Assembly (NCBI GenBank): GCA_963922205.1
Contig: CAWUHX010000077.1
Span: 1 to 64,000, forward strand
Source of the DNA: Romanomermis culicivorax
Taxonomy: Eukaryota; Nematoda; Enoplea; Mermithida; Mermithidae
Length of the DNA: 64,000 nt
Direction: 5' to 3'
Below the pieces are notes generated by a model that was not told the DNA's origin, searched no databases, and saw nothing but the letters and a program-made list of their open reading frames with translations. A program made the position numbers and the translations under genes. Positions 24,201 to 34,239 of this stretch are shown piece by piece. Position 1 is the stretch's first letter. Every line of letters begins with the position of its first letter.

Positions 24201-27200
24201 TTCGTCGCCTGAAATTATAAAAAGCTAATTGAATAGATGGCTCCGATCCGAATTCTCTAAAATTAAAGAACGATACTGAAAAATGTTGAAAATTTAAAAC
24301 TTCGGGACCTTTAAACTTTTTAAAATTTGGAAATTTCTAAATCCTTTTGGTTAAATGGGTAGAATTTTTGAGAATTTTAGGTCAAAAATGATTAAAAAAT
24401 TTGAACAACGTTAAAAAAAAGTTCTACCGAATTTACAAATTTTTTCAAGCGTTCATACAAAATCAAAAAAAGCCATTGAAATCATGAAAAAGAATCTAAA
24501 GAAAAGTCATACGACATTCTAAAATTCTGAGAAAACTATAGATTTTAAAGTTCGAACGAATTTTAGGAACTTCGAACTAATATATTTAAAATGTTTAAAT
24601 TATTTTTTGTCGAAATGTTCCAAAAAAATCATGTTTGAAATTAACAAGAGACTTCAAAAAATGCATATAAACCTGTAATATTGAATTTTAAGAACTTAAA
24701 GAAATATTACATTATTTGGAACAAAATCTGTAATTTTAAAAATTATTCGAAATTAATTTATAGAAAACCAGACAGGATTTATAAATTTAAAAAAAAGTTT
24801 AGAAAATCCGAACAAAATTCTGACCGTGTGAAAAGGCAATAATCGTAAAAAAATGAATTTCGCAGCATTTGGAATGCTCATGTAGAATTATTGAATTTCA
24901 CGATCTAAGAATTTCAATAATCAAAAGCGATTTTACGGTATTTAAAAACAAATTTCATGAAAGTATTACCACGAAATGCGACGGAAGTTGGAAATTTATG
25001 ATAGAATAGCGAAAAGCGCACACAGATATTATACAGTTCTTCGAAAACTACAGAATCCTCAAAAATTTAGGGTTTAAAAAACTGTAAGAAGATTTCACAA
25101 TATTTAGAACGAAATCATTGAATTTTTTAGGATTGGAGAAGAATTTTAAGAATATTCCGAAAGTCTTTCGACAAAACTGGAAATTAATAAAAACGTTTAC
25201 GATAATTCATAGAAGATTTTCAACTTCTGTGAAAATTTATGTACTTTGATACTATCAGTATGATTTGTAACATTTTTTGAATTTTAAAAATTAAATTATT
25301 CCACTCAACCTAACAAAATTTAAAAACTCATGGAAATATTTTAGACAAACTCAAGAAAAATTTTAAGATTCTCTGAATTTTCTATTGTGAAAATTTCATC
25401 GACATTTCGAAGGATCTTAGAGGTATTTTAAGACTTTTAATAGGTTTCCCCAAAATTCTAGAAGATTTTCTAGAGCAAATTCATATAAAATTATAGAATT
25501 TTTGAACATTTTAAATTAGATTCGGTAGCATATGAAGCATATTTATATAATTTTTGGAAATTTTCTCCAAGGAATCGACCGAAATTATAGCAGACTCATT
25601 CAAAGTACTACATTGCTTTGACATTTTTAGAATTATGAAAATTTCAATAAGATACTTCAGTATTTTAAACAAATAGTAAGAATTATGTGTTCTGAATAGA
25701 ATATTTTAAACAAAAAAATTTTTGAAAATTCAATAATTTTTCTTCAAATCCATACAAAATCCATAATCCTTTAGAAAAATTTATGAATTCTAGAAATTTC
25801 AATAAAGTTTTACGGTGTTCGGAACACATTTTGAAAATCTTAAAAAGTTTTTCATGCAGAATAGGAAATTTTTTTGACATTTAGAGAAGAATTTTATAAA
25901 TTCACACAAATTATCATGATTTCCGGGAGAAATTCAGAATCCACTCGAAAAAAATTTACCCGGTTTGCACAATAAATCGTCGTTTTGGAATAACATCAGG
26001 GAATCTTTAACCGATTTGAATTCTCGGTTTAAATAATATTCGTCCGAATCTAAGCCTCTTTCTTTTTTCTTCTTTTTCGTTTTACATTTTTGGCATATAG
26101 TATGTTCTTGCTAAAAACGGAAAATGAACAAAAAACTCTTTATTCGATAAAAAATAAAACGTCAAAAATTAGGTCTCATTTTTACTTTAATTTCTTTTTC
26201 GGATTTTTGACTATCGGCTTTGGCGTATCCTCTAATACCGCTCACGTGACTGACCAAGTGCCTCGTTGTTATATCGACCTTTCAAAATTATTGTGAAAGT
26301 CAGCACGATGCTCGGATTACGATAAAAAAAGTATCACATTTCTTTTCTTAAAAGTTTATCGGCATCAGTAAAATACAAAGTTTACTGTAGCGAGAAATTT
26401 TTTCTCGAGTCATTTTTGACGCCAGCAAGACCCTTAGATTACTGTATTAAAAAACGAGGTCCTTCTCGGAAGAAAATATTTTTGCCGTTGGTGAGATGCT
26501 CGGGTTGCCGTGGCGAAAAACTCAACTCGGATCACCGAGACAAAACTTACTTTCTATTTTCACAATATCGTCGAAATGAGCAGCGTGTTTACATTAGGGT
26601 GGCAAAAATTCATTTTTCAATTTTCAAAATGTTTTTGAAATCTGTAATATACTTGAATTACTGTAGAGAAAAACTTTTTTTCCAAATTATTTCCGACGAG
26701 GCAAGATCTGGCAAAAAACACTCTTTTTATAATAAACATTTGTGACGTCAGTACGGTGCTCGGATTACTGCAGAGAAAACAGTCGTTTTTATACTTCTAA
26801 AATGCTATCGAGATAAGTAAGATTAACAAATTACTGTAGAAAAGATTCTTCCGAGTAATTTTTGATGTGAAAAGAATGCTACACTTGTATGGAGGAGAAC
26901 GTAGTCTTTCTTTAAAAAAATAATTTTAAAGTCAGCAAGTTGCTGGATATACTACATAGAACCTTTTTTTCCAAGAAAAATTTCTAGATTACTGCCGGAA
27001 AAAATTTAATTTTCTTCACCAAAATATTTTTTGACGATACCAAGAAGCTTAGACTACACTACAAAACAGACTACCCCATAGGGAGGGGTATGAGGGGGGT
27101 ATTACCCCTGCCTAAAGTCCTAAAAATTGATCACTAGTTGCCCAATTTTGAGACAAAATGACGTGTTTAATGGACATTTAGCTACACTACCTCCCCAAAT

Positions 27201-30200
27201 TTTCAACTTTACCCCTATCTGAAAAATCTGACCTTGGGGACCTCTGCTACAAAAACAATTAATTTTCTTTTTCCAAGCGTTTCTGATGTGAATAATAAAA
27301 CTTACTATCTGAAAATATTTCTCATTTCAGCAAGATCCTCAAATTACGGTAGCAAGAAACGTGATACATCTTTTGCAATAATGCTTTAAGATGATTAAGA
27401 TGATCGGATTAGTGTACCAAAAAACTAACTTTCTTTATTCCACGTGTTTTGCAAGTCAGTAAGAGATATTTCTGTAGTAAACGACGTTAGGAACATGCTC
27501 GAATTACTGCAGCAAACATCTTTCTCCTTTTTTAAAACCTACTGTAACAGAAAGAAGTAATTTTTCTTTTAAATAACCTTTTAACATCGGAAAGATGCAC
27601 AGATTTCTGTAGGAATAAACAAATTTACTTTTTCTCCTTTGAAATATTTCTCCGGAAAATAGTCGACGTAATTTTGCACCCGATCGTCTAAATTTAAAAT
27701 TTTTTGGCCCATAAACTTGGCCGCCAGGGTCATAGTCATCGGTTTACTAATACTGGCTATTCGCATTACAGTTTCTGTTGTACAGGGCGTCAAATTTTCT
27801 ACGTCGCTGTAACCAAAACCTACGGTAGATAGAAGCATTGTTGTTTTTTGCAAAAAGATTGATAAGTAGAGAAAAAATCTCATCATTCATATTTTACTCT
27901 AAATTTTACAGTGTATCGTTGGGTGACTTAAAGCAGGTGGAAATAATTGGGATATGCATTTTACTGCAGATTTTTTAGAAGACCGTTGAGTAACTTGAGA
28001 AAAAATTTCGAAATGCGTAGTTTACTGCACTTTTAACAAAAATACTCACGTGACTTACAACAGAAACAATCTTAGAATATACATCTTGCAGTAGATTTTC
28101 CATAAGATTGTCGTTTATTTTATAGTGGGAAAGAAAAATTTTGAATTTAATAATCTCCGTACGGACATCGACTGTAACTGTACAGTAACGATTTTTTTCA
28201 AAATTCAATCCTTCGAAGATGGGAAGTCACCTGGTGCAGAAACAACTGTGGCCACTGAAGAAACCATCCATGCTATTCAAGCTCTGGTTAATGAAGACAG
28301 GTGAATAAAAGTCTGTCAGGTAGCAGAGATCCTTAGGCTTAGCTATGGTACAGCAGAATCCATTTTGACCAAAAACCAGGGCTTGTCAAAGGTGTCGGCA
28401 AGATCAGTACACAAATTGCTGACGGATGACCGAAAATGTGATGGACTTGAAAAAAGTTTGACCCTTTTTCATCAATTTGAAGAAAACCCAGAAAATTTTA
28501 TGGGAGGATTGGTAACTTGAGATGAAGAGTGGGTCTATTTTTACGATCCAAAGACAAAACAACAATCGATGCAGTGGGTGGACAAGGGGAAGCCTCCAAG
28601 CAAAGTCAAGGTTGTGAAGTCGGCAGTGAAGGTCATGTTGTCCCTTTTTGGGATTCAAAGGGCCCCCTACTGACTTTCTCGCGGACAAGCTTACAACAAA
28701 TGGGGACTATTATTGTACTTTATTGCACCAACTCCATGATGCGATCAAAGAAACAGGGCGAGAAATGATCTACGAAGGCGCCTTGATTTTGCATGATAAC
28801 ACACCTAACACAAACCACATATGATAAGCAAGAAACCTTGAAAACACCAACAGCATTGAGAAAATGGCGGAAGTTCTTGCTCGCTGAACAATCCAAATTC
28901 TTGGTTGTTTGCCTTTTTTTCTAATTTTTGAATCTTAGTTTTCCCAGCTGGAAATTCATAGAATTCAATGAAAAATTAGACTTTCATCTAGGAAATAGAA
29001 GTATTAGTGCGCTCGGTGGCCATCCATCTTATAGCGTGTGTAATGCAAACGATACCTACAGTAACTGGTCATGACGCGTAGCTTTAGGCAACAGTACGAG
29101 CCAAGCTTAGGTTTAGGCTTGAGCTATCATTTAGCAAGCACGTTATACCGTTTATGCGTCCTCACACATTTTACCTTATTACTGTAGGTACCTCTTGCAT
29201 TACACACGTTATAGGATGGGTGGCAACCGGACGCACTAATACCAGAAATAGATATTGAAAAGAATCATTTTCTAGCGCTGTAGAATATCAAAATCCAAAA
29301 TTTTTCCCGTGCTCCGATATTCAGGTGCATGGTTTTTAGGCAAATTAGGAGCCATAGCTTCTAAAAATTTTGCGGCACAAGCCGAACAGGGTTATAAAAA
29401 TTTAGGAATTCTAGTATAATTTAAAGGTGTTTTCAGTTTCGAATTGAAAAAAATATCGCTGCTTTGCGGAATTAAATCATTTGCATATATATTATGTTAT
29501 TAAATATTATTTTGTGATGCTGTAGCTGTGTATTGGAGATGTGTTGCACGAAATGTTAATTAACATAACAATGAGAGCCCTAAGTATCTTAGGAATAAAA
29601 CCTTGATTGCAAATTGTCCTTGTAAACTGAACTCTGGAAATGAGCTGCCCATATGATAAAAAGTGGGAAAAAATATACATTCAGTCAGAGCAAAAAGTTG
29701 GAGGCTCATAAACTGTCCTCGCAAGTAGTGATGGACCGATGCATCGGCCGATTGTTGCATTTTTCTGCCATCGGCCGATGTTTTGCCAAAAAATCGGCCG
29801 ATGGCCGATTGTTTGTCAACTTTTTGTTACAATTAATTCAGGTGCTTATGCTTAAAAAACAGATTGTTCACATATATAGTTTACAGTTACTTTAGTAAAT
29901 GCATTATTTTTTGTGAAAATGGTTGTTTTAATGTCTGGCATATTTGCCCTGTGTTGCCATTGATGAACTAAATAACAAGAATTTGACAAGCTATGAATGG
30001 AATATTTTAGCTTCGACGGTGAGAATATACTTTAATACATGTATAATGTATCCACACCTAGATAATTATGTTTTGGCAGCTTGTAAATTTGTTAAAATCA
30101 TTTGCAGAAACTGTAAAAATCTATGAATCTAAAAACGCCTGTATTTCGGAAAAAATAGCTGAAGAAAAATAAGCTACATTTTGTGGCTAAATTTTTTGAA

Positions 30201-33200
30201 AAACATAAATTAAAGAATCGTAGATTAAGAATTTTACGCCACTCAATCCATATTTCAACTTTCCTGGATTGGGTTCATTAAAGGAGGAATTGTCGAGGAA
30301 AATGAATCAATATTGTTTTAGAAATGATAATCGAGCCCACTTTAAACCCTTGAAGACAATAGACTTGATGCTTTGGCATCTTTACTACATCCTCGATTTA
30401 AAAAGGATGGATTGAAATTTGAAATATAATACATATTGATTATACAAATCAAAATTAAATAATTCAGGCATTCTGTGATCCTCAAGCAGAAGACAAAGCT
30501 GAATTAGCCTTGGTTAGAATGGTTGTCGATCAAAAATAACAAAATCAATGCTTTTCTGAAAATATGGTTCAAAAATTTGAATGAATCTTCAAGCTCATTC
30601 TCCAAACTTTCTCAGTAAGCCACAATTAATACTAATGTAAATTATTCAAGCATTTACACAAAACTGACCAATTTCAGGCACTATTTGGTCATTGCAAGTT
30701 CATCTGAAGATGAGCTGTAACCCGAAAACCAGAATTAGCTAGTGTGAGTCAAAATAGTGTGCAATTAAAAATAAGTTTCATTATGAAAAAAATTTCTTTA
30801 GCTTGCCTTGAAATTTTTATCAGCTCCAATTGGGTCAGTAGCTAGTGAATGATCATTTTAAAAAGCAAAAGATGTTAGAAGTGGAAAAAGATCCCGTTTA
30901 TCGTGGAGATTGGATTCAATAGGGCAAACTGGAAAAACAAGCTGAAGTTGAAGAAGCTTCTAGTGAACTCAGCAATCAAAGTGAAGGTAGTAAAAGAGAT
31001 GCCTTTGTTGATGACAAATTGGATGAATGAAATGTTGTTAATTATTGAATGTTGAAAATATCAGTAGAACTTGGTGAATAATTCATATTAATTTTAAATT
31101 TGTTACAGTGTAGCAACTTCAGGTTGCATTTTGTACATATTACAGCCGATGCATCGGCAATCGGCCGATGCCATCGGTGACCCTGGCTGATGCATCGGTA
31201 TCGGCCGATGGCAAATTTTTGGCCATCGGTCCATCACTACTCACAAGTAGGCGTATTTTCCCCGGGAGTATTATATACTTAGTTGAGCAAGTGTATGTTG
31301 GCAATTATGTAAAAAAAATTCTTGTGCAGGCAATAGGAGTCAACAGATATAATGGCGGCTATTAGGGATGCAATGGGTACCCGAACCCGAACCTGAATAT
31401 CGGGTACTCGAGCTATTTTCAGCTACCCGAACCCAAACCGAACCCGAATAAAACGCTTCTCAGATACCCGAACTGAACCCGAATAGTTTTGACACTTTTT
31501 TCGGGTTTTATTCGGGTTTATAGGAGACTTTAGAGCATTTATATTCTGGCAAATCAGTGCATCAACAACAATATTTACTTATCAATATTTGTAATTGCAT
31601 TTTACCAAATTAATTTTAACAAATAATAATTTTTAAGCAGTTTCACCCTTCATTCTGTTTGACTTGGTTCATAAATTAGACAGGCATGGCTATACAATCT
31701 TTCTGAGTGCAATGATGCGGGTGGTGATGCCAAATATCTTCTTACAACATGCACCAAAATGGGAAAGTTTTTTTATTTAATGGCCACCAATCCAAAGGGT
31801 CTTCTTGAATCCTGAGTCGTTTCTTCTTTTTGTAATTTTCGATTTCCTGAAAGAGCTATACTGAAGTATATATGATTGAGGAAGCATGTTCAAGATTACC
31901 ATATTAAGCATAAGTGTATTGGCTTGTTGAGTATTTTCTTCTAAACTGCTATCTGATTCATGAGCAATGTCTTCCATACTCAAGCCTGCTGAAGTTGTAG
32001 ATGGTTTTGTTTTGTTTCATTTCTTCATTGGCTGAGGTTCTATATCTATTGCACTTTGTTCAAAGAATTTTTCAATGAGACTGGTCACCAGTCTTACCAT
32101 TGAATTTTTGGGAAAAAATCTGTTCTTGTAACATGGATCAAGGTATGTTGCGATGTGACAATGTGCATTCTTAAATGTCATTGCTCCTTTAAACTTGTGC
32201 TCTACTTTCTACTGCAATTTTTTCTTACTCATTCTGTTTTACACTCCCAAATTGTTTCTCGATACCTTCAAAATCGTGTCAACAAAGGTACTGATACTTT
32301 ATTATATATATGAGAAGCACTGACGCAATGAACATAACCCATGTACAAGTATGCATACTTCAATGCAGTAATACAAAATAAATTAACCTATGTTTATTGA
32401 ATTACCCGAACCCGAGTAATTTTAGGATCAATACCTGAACCCGAATAAATCAAATAGGACTACCCGAACCCGAATAAATCGAAATTCACTACCCGTTGCA
32501 TCCCTAGCGGCTATTGTAAAATCCGTCTCGCCTGTTCCTTGTAAAATCATGCTAATGCGCAATGTTTTTTTGCCATAAAAGCTGAGTTGCCGATCAGTAA
32601 AACAGAAAAGATGCGTACCAACGTTGTTATCTAAACACTTAGCTCAATTAGAGGAAGAATGGACAAAGGAACATGTAGTGCTTCACATAGGATTGGATAT
32701 TTTGGCTGAAATTTTAATAAATATCATTCAAATCAGGCTAATGAAACCAACAAATCACCGTAGAAAGTACCCAGCTCAGACTTTCATACATCAAAATATT
32801 CAAATAGTACATAGATGCTTCAGACAAGTTTGTTGAAGACATTGAAACTGATGAGTTGAAAGTAAGTATTATATACATATTTGTACATGATTAACTTCAT
32901 TTGATACTGAATCAAGATTGCCAAAAGCAAAGACTCAATAGAACGGGTGGTTTGGCAAAGAAGTGAAATGATTGAATGATTGATGTAATAATGAGCCTTA
33001 TTATTCTGTGTGTGATTGTAAATGCATTCAAAATTATTGATCTGTTACGTGGGCTTCAACTGTGATTTTGAAGAGTATTTTTGAATAAATTTGTTAGAAA
33101 ACCGTTTTTTACCGTCACATTCGTTTACAAACTTTTTAGTGTTGGTATGTTGAAATTCGGATTGGCCTGTAAAATTTTGACCCTAGGAGCCAATTGGCCT

Positions 33201-34068
33201 GTGGAGTAGAAATGAAAAAATCCCAAGTTAGAGGTAAAATACCTATCGTATTTTTTATGCTTCAGGTTATTCGAAAACAATTTCTTTTGATCAGGGTTTT
33301 TTAGCAGTGCTAATAAAGCCGGACCTGTGCTAATGAAATTAGTTTCTGTTTTTCCGTTAGCTTCTGTTTGGTTTCCAATTTTTTCTATACAAATATCGGC
33401 AACAGTGAGCATCATATGAATTTATGTCATAGAGGTGCAGATTTTTTTCTCACAGTCCACAAAAAAACTCGATTTGATCTCACAGTGTATGTTATTAATT
33501 TACTAATGAATACTTAATTGCATGGTACTATTTGGGCACTCGGGTAATCAAAAAAAAGAAATAAATTTTTGCCGTGTGAAGATCTAGTGTATGCATTGCA
33601 TTTCACACTAAATCTTGCTATAGATAGCCGGCTAATTTACAACAATTCAAAAATTTGCATTTTACGTTTTTGAATTAGATCTTCATGTACTACTTTACAC
33701 AAAGGAAGATAAATTCTTAAATAAGCATCTTAGCGTAAAGTTCACAGAGTGATTTATGGTCGGAAATAAAAATTCTAAATTCGCAGTTTACGGAGACTTT
33801 ACAAAAAAATCCTCAGGTAACTTACGGCTGAGAATATGTGCATATTACTATTAATTTTACCTTCCCGCCAAACGATGCGCCCGTCGACAAGTACACCCAG
33901 CGCTAAACCAGGCACGCCGCGCTCTTCTTTGAATTTTTTAGTCAAAAATTTGGCTTTCGAAATTAGCTTTTGTTCTTTTTCCGCGTCGTCGGGCGGTGAA
34001 AATTTGGAAAAAATCACCGCGCTACTCAAGGCGGAAGCGTAAAAATTGCGGTAAGTAAACAGTCGCAT
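21274..34068 (-). CDS. LACTB: LACTB, serine beta-lactamase-like mitochondrial protein
   Basis: Minus-strand exons in order: 34068-33861, 27819-27629, 26278-26186, 26110-25960, 24208-24022, 21796-21274; phases agree and give 450 aa. The family derives from class C beta-lactamases/PBPs; animal LACTB is an intermembrane-space protease-like protein that forms filaments and influences lipid metabolism. Motifs in order: VPGLALGVLVDGRIVWREG; the nucleophile motif SISK (RIASISKPMT); SHVSGIRGY (human SHLSGIRHY); FQNDDLLCKPGDEFHYSSHAW; NNSYKWAGGGYLS; and YHSGGAIGASSFLL, replacing the KTG box. The start codon opens a short leader (MRLFTYRNFYASALSSAV) that could be a mitochondrial presequence. Exon 4 begins with a CQKC motif and a Lys-rich stretch at the variable lysine-rich insert of vertebrate LACTB. 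Intron 1 (6 kb) is full of transposons. It lies 171 bp downstream of FPPS and converges on mec-8. Confidence 0.93.
21850..23340. repeat. Purine-rich (A/G) asymmetric tract in LACTB intron 5
   Basis: About 1.5 kb in which the plus strand is made mainly of A and G, with recurring segments such as AAAACATCAAAAA, GAAAAAG and CCAAAAA-CTAGAAAAA. On the LACTB transcript this is a pyrimidine tract. It looks like a degraded tandem repeat; the Lys-rich frames within it are composition artefacts. Confidence 0.5.
23408..23585. mobile_element. Family I MITE (G-run element)
   Basis: It begins CATACTTGTAATTGGG and ends CTTACAGGTATG. The 8-bp flanks gtttaaaa / gtttaaaa are a perfect target duplication. The interior has C-runs and G-runs and the segments GGCCAA, AAATTTTCGAC and CAACTGGTCAGACC shared with the copies at 43786, 44296, 46587 and 60863. 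Confidence 0.85.
23634..23717 (-). tRNA. trnY(GUA): tRNA-Tyr (GUA) with an 11-nt intron
   Basis: On the minus strand the gene starts CCGCGAATAGCTCAGTTGG and ends GGTTCAAATCCGGTTTCGCGG plus the discriminator A. The acceptor stem CCGCGAA/TTCGCGG pairs fully. The A box (TAGCTCAGTTGG) and B box (GGTTCAAATCC) are intact. The anticodon arm GAGGA-CTGTAG-A-TCCTT carries anticodon GTA. An 11-nt intron (AGCTTATTGGT) sits directly 3' of base 37, as in eukaryotic tRNA-Tyr genes. The mature product would be 73 nt before CCA addition. It lies inside LACTB intron 5, same strand, 48 bp from a family I element. It looks functional. Confidence 0.95.
24209..25959. other. LACTB intron 4
   Basis: Very A/T-rich sequence with recurring GAATTT, TTTAAAAAT and GGAATTTTT segments, probably decayed repeats. 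No exon, RNA gene or intact transposon was seen. Confidence 0.4.
26290..27600. repeat. Decayed repeat array built on GATGCTCGGATTACTGTAG-AAAAA-TTTTTC motifs
   Basis: Roughly every 80-120 bp the same order recurs: a GTCAGCAAGATGCTC-like segment, GATTACTGTA, an A-run, TTTTTTCC and then TTTTTGACG. Clear examples are near 26301, 26420, 26490, 26650, 26750, 26830, 26940, 27330 and 27490. The copies are diverged. The array fills LACTB intron 2. Confidence 0.5.
28210..28870 (+). pseudogene. Mariner transposase pseudogene
   Basis: The plus-strand reading is a mariner-family transposase: VCQVAEILRLSYGTAESIL, LGLSKVSAR-type helix-turn-helix, then DEEWVYFYDPKTKQQSMQW (around the first catalytic Asp) and, after a frameshift near 28650, ILHDNTPNT (the second Asp region). 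Stop codons interrupt it at about 28302 and 28518 and the frame shifts again later, so it is dead. The N-terminus and third catalytic region are not recognisable and no terminal repeats were found. It lies in LACTB intron 1 on the opposite strand to LACTB. Confidence 0.88.
29004..29239. mobile_element. TA-flanked MITE, copy 1
   Basis: It starts TTAGTGCGCTCGGTGGCCA, ends CAACCGGACGCACTAA and is flanked by TA on both sides. The inverted repeats extend inward through CATCTTA..GCGTGTGTAATGCAAA. A close relative is at 41518-41733. No coding capacity. Confidence 0.8.
29726..31239 (+). mobile_element. hAT element with decayed transposase
   Basis: The 1.5-kb element starts TAGTGATGGACCGATGCATC and ends CGGTCCATCACTA. 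Its terminal repeats are themselves rich in ATCGGCCGAT palindromes. The flanks ctcgcaag / ctcacaag are an 8-bp target duplication with one mismatch. Plus-strand fragments of a hAT transposase remain: LTSYEWNILAS near 29980, LASLLHPRFKKDG near 30375 and the dimerisation segment LSAPIGSVASE followed by KAKDVRSGKRSRL near 30805-30890. Frameshifts and stops show it is inactive. It lies in LACTB intron 1. Confidence 0.9.
31363..32506 (-). mobile_element. Second hAT element with minus-strand transposase remnant
   Basis: It starts TAGGGATGCAATGGGTACCC and ends CCCGTTGCATCCCTA, with a perfect 8-bp target duplication gcggctat on both sides. Both ends carry CCCGAA-type subrepeats. On the minus strand the fragments ATYLDPCYKNRFF (near 32140) and SNRMKGETA (near 31650) match the C-terminal part of hAT transposases. 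The rest is lost or frameshifted. It lies 123 bp from the previous hAT element. Confidence 0.9.
32515..33860. other. Remainder of LACTB intron 1
   Basis: No exon was recognised. Minus-strand frame 33125-33415 overlaps a CAGGGTTTTTTAGCAGTGCTAA segment resembling the ends of family F, so it is probably transposon debris. Confidence 0.4.
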
Positions 34069-34239
34069 ATGGAAAACTACTGTTTAATTTAAAATTTGTG
34101 ATTGGTAAAGTAAGTAAGGCAAGAAACTGCCAATCTTATTTCAGGAGTAAAGAAAAAAAGAATTTCAATGAAATTTCGTTTCAAAATACCTCCATATTCT
34201 GCAATTTCCGATAAATTTTTTATTTAAATTTTAAAACTT
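34069..34239 (-). promoter_or_regulatory. FPPS-LACTB intergenic spacer: poly(A) signal plus candidate trans-splice acceptor
   Basis: Read on the minus strand, AATAAA (34224-34219) lies about 15 nt after the FPPS stop codon. A splice-acceptor-like TTAAACAG ends at 34080, 11 nt before the LACTB ATG. This spacing is what spliced-leader trans-splicing within a nematode operon would look like. Trans-splicing is an inference; no RNA evidence is available. Confidence 0.45.

Noticed and set aside
33125..33415. 96-aa minus-strand frame in LACTB intron 1
   Set aside because: It overlaps transposon-like sequence and is not needed for a continuous LACTB reading.
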